This document shows, piece after piece, positions 41,963-53,190 of a stretch of 64,000 bases of DNA. Location of the stretch: positions 434,001-498,000 of the forward strand of contig BCHX01000008.1 of assembly GCA_001599755.1 (NCBI GenBank), in the 5' to 3' direction. The position numbers were made by a program, and so were the translations under genes. The notes beneath the pieces are model-generated. The model worked only from the letters and a program-made list of their open reading frames with translations, searched no databases and had not been told where the DNA came from. The DNA is from Gliomastix tumulicola (Eukaryota; Ascomycota; Sordariomycetes; Hypocreales; Bionectriaceae). Numbering within the stretch: the stretch's first letter is position 1; every line of letters begins with the position of its first letter.

Positions 41963-43471
41963 CTAAACGACCCTGAATCTCCTTCGCCCCTCATCCCCTG
42001 GGCCGCTGGTCTCGTTCCACCGTCTATGCGGGTGCAGGCAATACCAGGTACCGGCAACCAGATTGTCCGAGCACTCAACAGGGACCGTCCCAAGAGAAGG
42101 GTTAACATCCAGGAACAGCTTCATAGTCACCGACGCCCCGGCAATGATGGCTCCGCATCCCTGGCCCTCCTGGGCCTGCACATACTGACCACAGCGCGTC
42201 GTCGTCCCGTTGGCTACAGTCGCGCCTTCGGGGGGGTCGACAACATTGTCCGAGTACCCCTCTCCGTTCCCGCCGGGCCCTCCAATGCCCCCATTTCCGG
42301 GCGTCGTGCCATTAGAGGGAGGGGGCTCGAAGTCACCATTGGGAGTACTCAGGCAGAGCACGCGGCCCCAGAAAGGATCCGTGCTCCAGATGTTCGAGCA
42401 GCGCGCATCGACGCCCGAGTTCCACTCGACGACCTTCTGCCACGTGGCGCCGAAGCGGACGGCGACCTCGACGCACTCCTCGTCCGCGGACTGGAGCTTG
42501 TACACCCTCTCGCAGCTGTCCGGGAGGCAGAGGTCGATGCCCGGCGTCGGCTGGCTGCAGTTCCGGAGCTCGGGGTTGATGTAGTAGAGCGTGGCGCTGG
42601 AGACCTGGTTGGACACGGCGATGCTGTCGCAGGTGTCGCCGTCTTTGACTGTGTATCGTCTGTCCGAGGCGCACCGGTCGGGGAGCGTGTAGTTGATGCC
42701 AATGGGATCAGGGAGGATGTCCGTAGGGCTGTTGACGTTGCACTCTGTTTGAAATACCTATCCGTTAGCTACCGGCTTGCTTTTTGCTTCAATCATGTAG
42801 ATAGATACTAGTAGTGTGATGTTGAACTTACTCTCGTTGACATATTGGAGTTGCTCCTGGTAGAACTCGTCATAGCCCGAGTAGGGAGAGGCCTGCATCA
42901 TCCTCAGCTTGCCTCCGAAGCAATAAGAGCAAGCTTCGTCCTGAGGCATGTCGTCCAGCTCGTCGACATCTTCAAAGGCATCGATGATGGCTAGAGACAA
43001 AAGTTAGAATTAGCCATGGAGCCAAAGAGACGATACAACAAAAAGATTGAAAATAAACAGAACAATAACACACATACTGTTGCAGTACTCTCCAGAATCA
43101 GCATCTTTCTGACACGTCTCGTTCCAGCCAGCGATGACCGAGTCGATAAGCGACAGCACAGGATACCCTTGGACAAGCTCAGTAGTCCTGCGGCAGCTCG
43201 CCTGGACACGCTTGCGAGACGTGGAGAGGGCCGTGAAGCACGAGGCTGCGCAAATGGAATCGGTCGTGCTCTTGCTGGTCATCGTGCCGTGGTATTGCTG
43301 CGTCCCGAGCTCGCCGACAAGGGCGTTGCATGCAACATCAGCGTACAGAACGTCCTCGCAGGCAGAGTCGAGACCCATGCCGGCGTACTTGTCCTGAGGA
43401 GCCAGCTTGAACTCGCCAGTGGCGAAGCTCAGGGCTCCCAAGAGAGCGAGAAAACTCTTCCCACTCATCAT
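41963..43471 (-). CDS. Secreted multi-LysM protein of chitinase cassette 2
   Basis: Three exons at 43078-43471, 42832-42990 and 41963-42744 encode 444 residues. A signal peptide (MMSGKSFLALLGALSFATGE) opens the protein, followed by a cysteine-containing region of about 190 residues with CNALVGELG and DEACSYCFGG. This part corresponds in layout to the N-terminal half of the LysM/hevein protein of cassette 1. Three LysM-type motifs follow: RYTVKDGDTCDSIAVSNQ (about 212-260), RVYKLQSADEECVEVAVRFG (about 262-315) and a weaker one near 360-425 (CGQYVQAQEGQGCG). A Gly-rich linker separates the last. LysM domains bind chitin fragments; free LysM proteins can shield fungal chitin or hide oligomers from plant receptors. 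The gene is head-to-head with chitinase 2 over 1065 bp. Hevein domains are absent here. Confidence 0.86.
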
Positions 43472-44536
43472 GGCCAACAAGCAAGGAACAAAGAAAGAAA
43501 CAGTTTACACAGAGACGCAAAGATACGAGAAGATGCTTGACGTGAAACAAAGAAGATGTATTTCGTCCTGGAAAGTGGTGTGTCAGGTAGCCACCAGAGA
43601 GCACAGAGAGCTGCTCAGCACATGCAGATATCTTGATTACGGGAGGCCTATCGGCTTCAGGGCCTTCCAAGCCGCCGAGACTCAGTCTGACATGCCATGA
43701 TGCCGTACGATATGCCGCGAGGTCAGATCCATAATCAGCACTAGCATTCGCAAGTAGAAAATGTAACAAAGCCACAAGCCGGGAAGGGGAACCACGGGAC
43801 GGAGGACGATAGGGGGCCACAGGTTATTCCCGCGGGTTTGGAAGCATCCTACTGGACGGCCAAGGGGCTAGTTAGGTCTCGACGCAACCGAGATTACCCG
43901 CAGTCGTAAGCACGTCCATGACGGTCCATCTGTCTGCTCCCCGCATTGAAGCAGTAGGGCTGACTGACAAGGGTCGACACTGGACAGAACAAGGAGGGCT
44001 GTGGAAAAATTTCCTCTTTTCGCAAAATGTCGAACCCCGTGCCCAGCATTTGGGCAAAAGTTCGTCGGGCTTGGCCGGTCACGGCGATGCTATTGGCCAA
44101 TTCAAAATCCAGGGTCATGTTTAGAGTAGAGTGGAATTAGACGACGGCAGATGATATTTTCTCTAGCCAGGGGTGACGGACTCCGAGAAGTGGAGTGAAA
44201 TCCGAGATATTAGCATCACTTGGACAGTAGTTAGACAAGCGGCGCAGGGAACTTTTTTCAACGGCTGCTCCGTATGGCTGTGATGATGCTAGTCATGCCA
44301 CTATTGTGTAATTTACACTGCCTGGCCTCGAAAGATGTTTCTTCTCTGAGATTATCTAAAGTCTGACAGCTGCTAGGGTCGCATACCACGTTGCATACAG
44401 AGAGGTGATAAACACGAGGTCGAATATATGAAAAGTTACGCAGAAGCTTGCTTCCCAAGGTGAGATCACGACTCGTCAACCATTGTTCTTTGTCTTTGTC
44501 TTTGTCTCTAGGCTCTCGACTCTGAGTGCTTTCAAC
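43472..44536. promoter_or_regulatory. Bidirectional promoter of LysM gene and chitinase 2
   Basis: This spacer separates the two divergent starts. It contains a palindromic double CCAAT site, ATTGGCCAAT, at 44092-44101. A CTTTGT run lies at 44490-44507, near the chitinase start. No gene is seen. Confidence 0.5.
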
Positions 44537-47500
44537 ATGAGAGCGTCCTCCTTTCTGGGGCTGTTACTCCTCTTGTACAGCAAACCCTCCCTTCAGCAAT
44601 CAAACGACACTGCTGTTATCACTCAAGAAGAGTTCCTTGCGCAGGAAGATGAGTGCAGTGCATCCAAGCCCTGTGAAATAGGATGCTGCAGTAAAGCCGG
44701 CCATTGCGGTTACGGGCCGGACTTCTGCGGGTAAGTTCTCTGAGTCCCTATCCCAACTCGTCTGCCCTCATACACAACATTGTTAACTGACCGGCCAACA
44801 GAGATGGCTGCATCAACAACTGCAAGCGCAAGTCCGAGTGCAACCCGGGCTGGGACGGTGACCAATGGAGCGAGTTCAAGACCTGCCCCCTCAACGTCTG
44901 CTGCAGCGAGTTCGGCTTCTGCGGCACAAACAAAGACTACTGCGGCGACGACAAGGTCGAACGCCCGTCCTGCAGCTCGTCGACGCCCGTCAAGCGCGTC
45001 ATCGGCTACTACGAGGCGTGGTCCCTGACGGAGCGTTCCTGCTACGGCATGCTGCCCGAGGAGATCCCCTACGGCTACTACACGCACATCAACTTTGCCT
45101 TTGCGACGATTCATCCCTCGACGTTCCAGCTGACGCCGGGCGACGTTCGGACCGCGGAGCACATGCGGCGGATCCAGTCGCTCAAGCTCATCCAGCCGGA
45201 TCTGCAGATCTGGGTGGCCGTTGGCGGGTGGACGTTCAACGATCCCGGTCCGACGGCGACGACGTTCAGTGATATTGCGGCATCGACAGACGCCCAGGAT
45301 GCCTTTATCGACTCCGTCATCGCCATCATGAACACATATGACTTTGACGGCCTCGATCTCGACTGGGAGTACCCCGTCGCAAAGGACCGCAACGGGCGCA
45401 CAGAAGACTTTGACAACTTCGTCACTCTCATGAAGCGCATGCGCCAGAAGCTGAACGACAAGGGCATGAGCCACAAGGGCCTCTCGCTCACGCTGCCCTC
45501 GAGCTACTGGTACATGAAGCACTTTGACATTGTCAACCTCGAGAAGTACGTCGACTGGTTCAACATCATGTCGTACGACGTCCACGGCTCCTGGGACATC
45601 GACAACAAGCACACGGGCCCCTGGGTCAACTCGCACACCAACATGACCGAGATCCAGGACGCGCTGGACCTCCTGTGGCGCAACAAGATCAAGCCTGAGA
45701 AGGTCGTCATGGGCCACGGCTTCTACAGTCGTAGCTTTGCCCTCGCTGATTCAGGCTGTAGTGAGCCCGGCTGCCGTGTTGTCTCGGGTGGCAACGGCGG
45801 TACATGCTCCAAGACAACGGGTGTGCTGCTCCATGCGGAGATCCAGGACATCATCAAGGCCAAGGGGCTCACGCCCAAGCTATACCGAGACGCAACCTAC
45901 AAGGCTGTCCACTGGGACGACCAGTGGGTGTCGTTCGATGACCTGGCCACCTGGCGGCTCAAGAACAATATCTTCAGGAGCCAGTGCATCTCGGGCATCA
46001 TGGTCTGGGCCGCCACGCAAGACGACAAGGCCAGCACCAACCTCAAGGCTCTTGTCTCTTCAGTCGACCGCAAGGTCATGGACCCGCCCAGCTTCGTCGA
46101 CAAGCCTACTACGCCAACGCCCGACCCGGCATTCTTGGCCATGAACAAGTCCTGCACGTGGACCGGCTGCGGCCAGGAGTGTCCGTCCGGCTACAAGATG
46201 ATCTGGCGCGAGTCGAAGCCCAAGGAGATCTTCGGCGATGCCTGCACCGTCGGCGGCATGAAGAAGCTGTGCTGTCCGGCGAGCCAGGAGCTGCCCAAGT
46301 GCGAGTGGCGCGGTCACAAGAACTCTGGCAGCTGCAAGGCCGGCTGCGAAATGGATGAGGTCGAGCTCGGGGGAACCCGCGTCGGCTGCAAGAGCGGCTA
46401 TCAGTCAGCCTGCTGCACATACACCGAGGCAACCAAGGCCTGGCGCAGCTGTGCCTGGACGACTGGGGACTGCGAGCTCGGAGAGAAGCAGACCTGTCCC
46501 GCGGGGAGGCCGGAGCGCGTGGCTGGTGCTGCCTGGGGCTGGGGCAGCATCAACCCCTGTGGCTGGGGTCCAGCCGAGCGCAGTTACTGCTGTCTCGATA
46601 CGCCGACGGACTTCAAGAACTGCAAATGGATCACGGACACGGAGGACCGCAAGGGCAAGTACTGTGACGCCTGCCGCGATGACCAGATCAACATCGCGAT
46701 GCGCTCCTCGTCGGAGTGTCTGACTCCCTATGAGGCGCTCTGCTGTGACCGGCCGAAGGACTATCGGGAGAATGACGACCCGGCAAAGGATCCGTTTGGA
46801 ACCGCGACGGCCAAGCAGCTCAAAGAGGCCATCAAGTCCTACATGGACAACCCGACCTGCCCGGCCACGTCCCTCGACCCGAATATCCCCAACGTGTTCC
46901 AAAGACGATCGCTTGTCCAAGAAGCTGCGGAGAAGAATTGCAACGATGAGGACGACCTGGATGGACTCTCGGCGGCTCAGCTCGACAAGCGGGCGGCCGA
47001 CTGCTTTCTCACCGTCTGGAACTTTCTCCTAGATGTGGCGACCAAGTTGCTCATCAGCCGGAGTCCCTTTCTGGACGACCTAGTCAAGATCTGGGACGAC
47101 GGTATTGCTGGGCCGCTCGACGAGCAGTACAAGATATCGAACCTGCGCAACTACACCGACTTGTTCCCGGATCATGACCCGGCCTACACCGTCACCGTCA
47201 TCCTCTATGACCCGACGGATGCCGGCGAGCAGCTCCGCAGAGCCAGATTGTGGTCGGATCACTTCTGCATACCGCCGGTCAAAGAACAAACGCTCAAGAG
47301 GGACGACGGTCTCCTCCACGAGCGCTCGTCGTCCGATCTCGCACCTCTCGGACCCCGCGCCATCTTCACGTACCGAAACAAGGACAAAGCCTTGAATCGC
47401 CCCGACGTCCCAAACCTCGCGGCCATCCTCAGGGGGATAGCACAAGGATACATGGCCCTCCACTACGCGCGGTGGCTGTGGTACGGAGCAGGCACTGGCG

Positions 47501-48376
47501 ATGGTACTAGGAACCAAGGCCCTATGCTGGAGTTGGCCTACTGGATAGGACACGACCCGGGCGTCGAGCCCGCGAATCCCTCGGCGTATGAGGCGTATCG
47601 AGACTCGCGTCCAGGGTTCACAGAAAATCCGGACAGATGGGTTGGTAAGTCACCTGTCCTCGCTGCCCGGCCCCCCCAAACCTATCGCAGAGAGCCCGTT
47701 TACTGATGATAGATGACCCATCCTGCATGCAGTCTTCCACCTTCATTTCGACCCGCGGCAACACGGTTGGCTCCGAAACTTCAACGGCAATACCTACATG
47801 GGTGCCACCGCCATGACCGTCATACATGGCCAGAATGCCAATTCCGGGGATCGGGCCGAGCTGATAGACTGGCGCGTGATCCTCGGCGGTGGCGCAAACG
47901 GCGAAAATCCCTCCGAGAGGAACACACGCGGGGTTGTCGACTGCCGCCGGGGAGACGAACAGCGAATGTGGTACGTTGGTCGCCAGATGGAGATTCCCCC
48001 AAACGCAAATCGCCGGACCAGAGATTGGATGCAGCTGATGCAGGCCTGGGGCAACGACCTGTACACCACCGGCTATGTTGGCCACCGGTCGATCCTGCTG
48101 ATCTATCCCAATGCCCAGGTGACAAACCCCGGTGCGAACGACGTGGTCGCGTCGGGCCGGCCTTTGGACGACTGGATTCAGCTCCGCGAGCTGCAAGATG
48201 CCGATGGGAATCGTGGGTATGTCTGGTATTCCAACTGGTACATCACCGCCACAGGAGGCATAACCAGGAGTCCGTACAGAGACCCTCCTTTGATTCCTGG
48301 TCCTGCTCCCACGAGCAGCCGCGCCGCTGCTAAAGTGGCTGCCGCCACTGCCGCTGCTGCTCCTGTTGCAGCGTGA
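44537..48376 (+). CDS. GH18 chitinase with distinct C-terminal extension (chitinase 2)
   Basis: Three exons at 44537-44730, 44802-47644 and 47733-48376 encode 1226 residues. A signal peptide is followed by two hevein-type chitin-binding domains (about 40-115) and a GH18 domain (about 130-470) with DGLDLDWE, catalytic Glu254. Four cysteine-rich modules follow (about 515-717), each starting C-x-W and ending CC. Then come dibasic sites QRRS near 766 and LDKR near 793, a hydrophobic segment CFLTVWNFLLDVATKLLI, and LKRD near 897. The C-terminal 230 residues, including GNTYMGATAMTVIHGQNANS and GYVGHRSILLIYP, match no domain I know and differ from the tail of chitinase 1. The N-terminal two-thirds is clearly paralogous to chitinase 1. 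The catalytic call is firm; the role of the tail is unknown. Confidence 0.9.
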
Positions 48377-49306
48377 GCGCCATTTGTAGATAGACTAGAG
48401 GTATGAGAAGGCCGAGGTAGGGGAGGTAGAAGTAGCGTTAGATCGCTCTTAACAGTCACACATATCGTGACTTCCTTGACAACCATTTTTCGTATCTTTC
48501 TTTCTAAACGCAAGTGCCACATAATGGCCGGGGATACTTAGGTTGAGGTACCCGTGGCGAGTTTCAGAGGACCATCAGCGTCGTAGATACTTGGCAAGTC
48601 ACTCTGAAGAATCAGTTCTCGCTCGCTCGTGTTCATTCGTCCACACTTTTGATCGAAAGACAAAGTGTAATAACTACCTCATGGAACGTTACCATCAGAT
48701 CGAGCAGACCACTCTCTCGGCAGTTTCTGTTTTCCATCCATCCATCCATCCAACAGGGTCGAGAACATCGTCAGCTGCCACTTTTCAAGAGGGGGCAGTC
48801 CCGTCTCTCCCCACACAGAGGAATCTCTCATGCCACTGTCAGCTTCTAGATCACCTCGCTTCGCCGGCCCTCAGGCCAGCTTGGCTCATGACATGGGAAA
48901 GGCCTCTCTCTCATCACCAGGACCCATGCCCGCAGGCTTACATGGCACCCTTGGAACATAATGGTCAGCCCCTCCCTCTGGGGCTCGCCGGTGTTGGCCG
49001 AGAGTGTCAAGCAAAGGTTCCCCTACTTGCTGTGCCTCCCTTAGGGCTTATGTTATCGCTGCTCCTGGCATCCTTGTTAGCAGAAGAGTGGTTATTGCGT
49101 TCCACAGATGTTTTTCGAGTTTACCACTCCTGCCCCCCCCCCTCGTCGCCCCTCTCGATGTAGTTTCTATAATAGGGGTCTGTTGGCGTAGGAAAGATCA
49201 ACCACGAGCTCTCTCTCTCTCTTCCCATACAGCTCCGTCTCTATTGGGTCTGTTTCTTGAAGCCCCCCCACTCGCTCTCTCACTTCGGTCTTTGGTGGTC
49301 ATCAAC
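48377..49306. promoter_or_regulatory. Promoter region of the downstream LysM gene
   Basis: The segment is pyrimidine-rich on the plus strand. It holds a CCAT tetranucleotide run at about 48735-48752, a poly-C run at 49133-49141 and a CT run at 49208-49221. No gene is supported. Confidence 0.45.
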
Positions 49307-50871
49307 ATGAAGTTCTCCAGCCTTGCAGCGCTTGCTCTTGCTTGCGCAGTCGGCACATCAGCTCGTGGCAGCAGATTGCGTCAGGGTCCTATCGATCCCG
49401 GCACGGCGCCCAACTGTGTCTTCTACGACACTGCCTGGGCTGAGACCGATGACTGTGCCTACTTCGAGGATTTCTGGGGCATCAGCCATGAGGACTTTGT
49501 GGCTTGGGTGAGTTGATATTCCCTGTGTCTCTGGATCGGTGTATGATGAGTGCTAACACTGGGTAGAATCCAGCTGTCTTGGATGATTGCAGTGGCCTCG
49601 TAGTCGGCAACTCGTACTGCGTTGAGGTTTCCGCTTCCACTGCGACTACCACCAAGGCCACAACGACTACCACCAAGGCCACAACGACCACCACCACTAC
49701 TGAGCCCACAACGAAGCCTTCTCCCACTCAACCGGGCCTCATCGAAAGCTGCACAGCCTTCTACAAGACCGTGGAGGGTGATGTTTGTGATGTGATCGTG
49801 GCACTGTACGGCAACGTCTTCACCGTCGCCCAGTTTATCGAGTGGAATCCCGCCGTTGGTCCTGAGTGCAGGACCATGTGGGCAAAGACGTACTACTGTG
49901 TGGGCATCCCCGGCACGCCAACAGCTCCCGTGCCTACGACTCTCACCACGACAACGACGACAGCAACCACCACCTCAACCGGCGATCCGAAGCCGTCCCC
50001 CACGCAGCCAGGACTCATCGAGACCTGCGTACGCTTCTACAAGACCAAGTCTGGGGAGACTTGCGATACCGTCGTCCGTCAGTACGGCGGTGCTTTCACC
50101 GTCGCCGAGTTCATTCAGTGGAATCCAGCCGTGGGCAGCGACTGCAAGCTCATGTGGGCTGACACGTACTACTGTGTTGGTATCCCGAGCACCCCGACAA
50201 CCACTGTACAGCCGCCCACGACGACAACGACCACCCAGGGGACCACAACCACGGTCGATACCTCCACGCCCACGCCCACGCAGCCTGATATGGTGGCCAA
50301 CTGTGACAAGTTCCACTTTGTCTCGAAAGGCGAGGACTGCTACTACATCGCGCACTACTACGGCATCTCGCAGGAACAGCTCAACATCTGGAACCCGTCC
50401 ATCGGCTCCGGCACCTCCTGTGCCGGTCTCTGGCGCGACGCCTACGTCTGCGTGCATGTGAAGGGCTGGCAGCCTCCCGTCAACCAGGTCTGCAACACGC
50501 AGGAGAAGCTCTGGGGTGACAACAGGCCCGCCGCTGTGGACAATACCGACGCCTGGTGCCGGGATACGGGGAGCGGCGGTGGCGCGGGTACGTATCAGAA
50601 GGGCATCACCAAGGCGGGCTGCTTCAATGCGCCGTTTGGGAGTATCCTCATCAAATATGAGATGGTCAACGGGTGGGAGAGGGACATGACTCTCTCCTAC
50701 GACCGATGCCGTGAGCTGATTCGTCTTCCGGTTGACCGGTGTGATCGCGGCGGTGTTGTCAGCACCGAGAGCTGGACGATGAGGTAAGTTTGAGCCGTCC
50801 CTCATACTGGACTACCGAGTTGTGTACTGACTGGTGCGGCTAGGGCACGTGTGTATGACGGAAGATGCTAG
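49307..50871 (+). CDS. Secreted four-LysM protein with cysteine-rich C-terminal domain
   Basis: Three exons at 49307-49507, 49567-50783 and 50844-50871 give 481 residues. A signal peptide (MKFSSLAALALACAVGTSA) leads into four LysM motifs, near residues 37-87, 119-170, 205-255 and 292-345. Motifs two and three are close copies (FTVAQFIEWNPAVG and FTVAEFIQWNPAVG). Thr-rich linkers, likely O-glycosylated, separate them. The last 110 residues form a separate cysteine-containing domain (TLSYDRCRELIRLPVDRCDR, ending ARVYDGRC) that I cannot assign. The final exon is only 28 nt, but splicing restores a TGC-TAG end. Multi-LysM proteins beside subgroup C-type chitinases are known in other fungi. Roles in chitin binding, cell-wall protection or plant immune evasion are all possible. 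Confidence 0.88.
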
Positions 50872-51140
50872 AGCATTTGATGGACGAACTCGAAGGTATG
50901 CAAGGAAGTGACGCGAGACGGAGGGGACACCTGAAGTAATTGTATGTGATGTGATCATGGTATCGATAGATGCATACGTAGTAGAATATCGAATTCTTCC
51001 CATTAACAGAATGGGAAAGGAGAGAGATATGACAGTTGTGCAGAATACCGAAACCACAGTTACGTGACCCGTATCCTTGAAGCTAACGCATCCCAAGACA
51101 ATTCCCCAAGCATGTGTCGGCCCGAACGAGCCCACTCAAA

Positions 51141-51956
51141 TCACTCATCTCTGCCTGTATCAAACTGGATCTCGTCAGGCTTTCCTCCATCGAGCGTGCC
51201 CTGGAACGACTCATCCTTGAGGGCGAAATTCGCCTTCCCGAAGTCATGCTCGACCAGCTTCGCACGCGTATCGCCAGGGAAGCCATCCCATCCAACAAGG
51301 GCGCCACGGAACCAGACACCAAGATCATTCTCAATCTCGTCATCCTCCTCCTCTGCAAAGCGGAAGGCATGGGTGCTGATACCGCTCTTATGATATACAA
51401 CCTTGACCCTGTCCCCTTCAAATCGGACCTCCGAGGCCTTCTTCTTCTCGTAGCCACCGTGCTGACTGACGCTGACCCATTTCGCCTCGTCGTTCTGCAC
51501 CCAGACCTGCACGTGCTCCCAGTCGTGCGTGTGGCCCGTGTCGATGACGTTCTCCGTAGCGACGTCCTTCTCGAAGTAGTAGTCGTACACGTGGACGCAC
51601 CAGCCGCTGTTGCAGCGCGTGCGAGAGTAGACATTGTTGTTGCGTAGATCCGACTCGTCATGGCAGTCGCCCGAGTTGGTGGCGTAGTTGTGGTCGAGCC
51701 CTTCGGAGATTTTGCCGTCCTTATCGATGGCAGGGACGTTGTAGCAGCTGTCCGTGTCGAAGTCCATGACGGGCTGCCATTTTCGGTCGCCCTCGGGAGC
51801 ATTCTCAGGCAGTGCGGCTGGTGGGTTTGGGGCTCGTGTGAAGAGAACAGCGTCACGGGGGTGGTGGTGGGAAGAGAGTTGGCTGCCAGGCAGTGCAGCA
51901 GTGAAGGATGCGAGGACGGCGGCCATGAGACCAGTTCGTGTCAAGTACGAAGGCAT
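51141..51956 (-). CDS. Necrosis-inducing NPP1/NLP family protein
   Basis: A single-exon protein of 271 residues. I take the ATG at 51956, not the upstream one at 52052, because a signal peptide begins there directly. The NPP1 domain spans most of the mature protein. The family heptapeptide appears as GHTHDWE at residues 141-147, where GHRHDWE is usual; the change is at the third position, and the metal-associated His, Asp and Glu remain. Two cysteine pairs lie upstream of it (near Cys98, Cys115 and Cys120). NLPs are secreted by plant-associated microbes; some damage eudicot membranes, others do not. Whether this one is cytolytic cannot be read from sequence. It lies next to chitinase cassette 2, tail-to-tail with the LysM gene, and about 1.1 kb from the AT-rich element. 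Confidence 0.92.
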   Translation of the reverse strand: MPSYLTRTGLMAAVLASFTAALPGSQLSSHHHPRDAVLFTRAPNPPAALPENAPEGDRKWQPVMDFDTDSCYNVPAIDKDGKISEGLDHNYATNSGDCHDESDLRNNNVYSRTRCNSGWCVHVYDYYFEKDVATENVIDTGHTHDWEHVQVWVQNDEAKWVSVSQHGGYEKKKASEVRFEGDRVKVVYHKSGISTHAFRFAEEEDDEIENDLGVWFRGALVGWDGFPGDTRAKLVEHDFGKANFALKDESFQGTLDGGKPDEIQFDTGRDE

Positions 51957-53061
51957 GATAAGGGTTGGTCTTGAGCCTGGGCTTGTATGGGGTTGGTGTC
52001 TTTCTTGGATGCCGTCAAAGATGCCGATGGCTGCTGCAATCTTCCAACTCATTTCGACCCGGCGGACGACTCTTTCTTATAGAAACCTCGATCTCTGCTC
52101 GCATCGTCTGCCTACGTGGAAATGCAGTCCTCACAGGAGTACTTGGGATGATCTACTAGACATCAGGCCATGCAGGGGCTTGTCTTTGGGGGCGAGCGTC
52201 TCAAACATGGTGCTGGAGCTTGAAGGCAGGAATCTTCCAGAGACGCAGAAGACGAAGCCGCCTCGGTTAAGTTTTACTGTGTAAAACCACCGCGCGGGCC
52301 ATTATGATATTTCTGCCAAGTCATCTGGCGCTCTACCCTAGCATTCCCAAGCTGAAGATCCCAAAAGAAAACACGCCTTGGATTGGTATTTTAGTCCGCA
52401 GACAAATAGGGGAGGTCATTGCATAATACCGACCGATGGCATGATCGCTGTGTCTACCGCATCGGTTTGGTGATTAGCGTAAGGCGACTGTGTTGGAAAG
52501 GATAGGATTGAGCCTTGGCCAGCTGTTTTCAAAGACTTTGGGGGCCAATGAAGGGGGATACTGTTTTAGTACAGTCCGATTTGCAGCCTGACGTCACTAT
52601 CGTCAGGAACAACATTCCCGAGATACATTCCTTGCTTGCTTGTTTGTTTCACCCCATGTAGTTCCGCCGGTTCATGTTTCATCGGATCGCGAGCACAAGA
52701 TGAAGAAGGCTGCGTATATTAAGTAATGGGGAGCACACGCGGAGCTAATTTCGTTTAATACTAATTGGATCGCTAACAAAGCACGACACGATGCAGAGTC
52801 GTAAGCGGGGAGAAGATCTTTGATGCTAGTCACGATGATTCAAGCGCTAGGGGATCGATTTCCCGTCTACTTACGCGGACATGGGGTTCCAGCGGAAGAC
52901 AATACGAAAATTGATTATTCTCTCTGAGTCCAATGCAACCGCGTGAAGTACGACTTAGCAACCCGTTGGCGATGTTGTGGAAAGTCCGGCTACGGGGGCT
53001 GAATATCACGTCCTCCAGGGTATCCCACCACGGTCTCTCTCCGTCAACAAAGACAAGTCCG
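51957..53061. other. Gene-free stretch between NLP gene and AT-rich element
   Basis: The NLP promoter lies at the left. The rest is of ordinary composition with no recognisable gene, RNA or repeat. Confidence 0.5.
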
Positions 53062-53071
53062 GAGAGGCGTC
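53062..53071. repeat. Left copy of 10-bp target-site duplication
   Basis: GAGAGGCGTC directly precedes the left terminal repeat. The same ten bases follow the right terminal repeat at 60864-60873 in the same orientation. Confidence 0.75.
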
Positions 53072-53190
53072 GAGTGTATAGGTGACCTGACCATTGCCGG
53101 TGGAGCTCGTCGCTACCCTAACCATAGTTAGGTCAGGTCTCCAACCACAGTCAGGTCAGCTCACCTAACTATAGTTAGGTTACCTCCCTA
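53072..53190 (+). repeat. Left terminal inverted repeat with subterminal palindromes
   Basis: This end carries copies of a CTAACTATAGTTAG-type palindrome at 53116-53132, 53141-53155 (less mutated form CCAACCACAGTCAGG) and 53163-53180; a related copy lies further in, near 53274. Confidence 0.75.
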
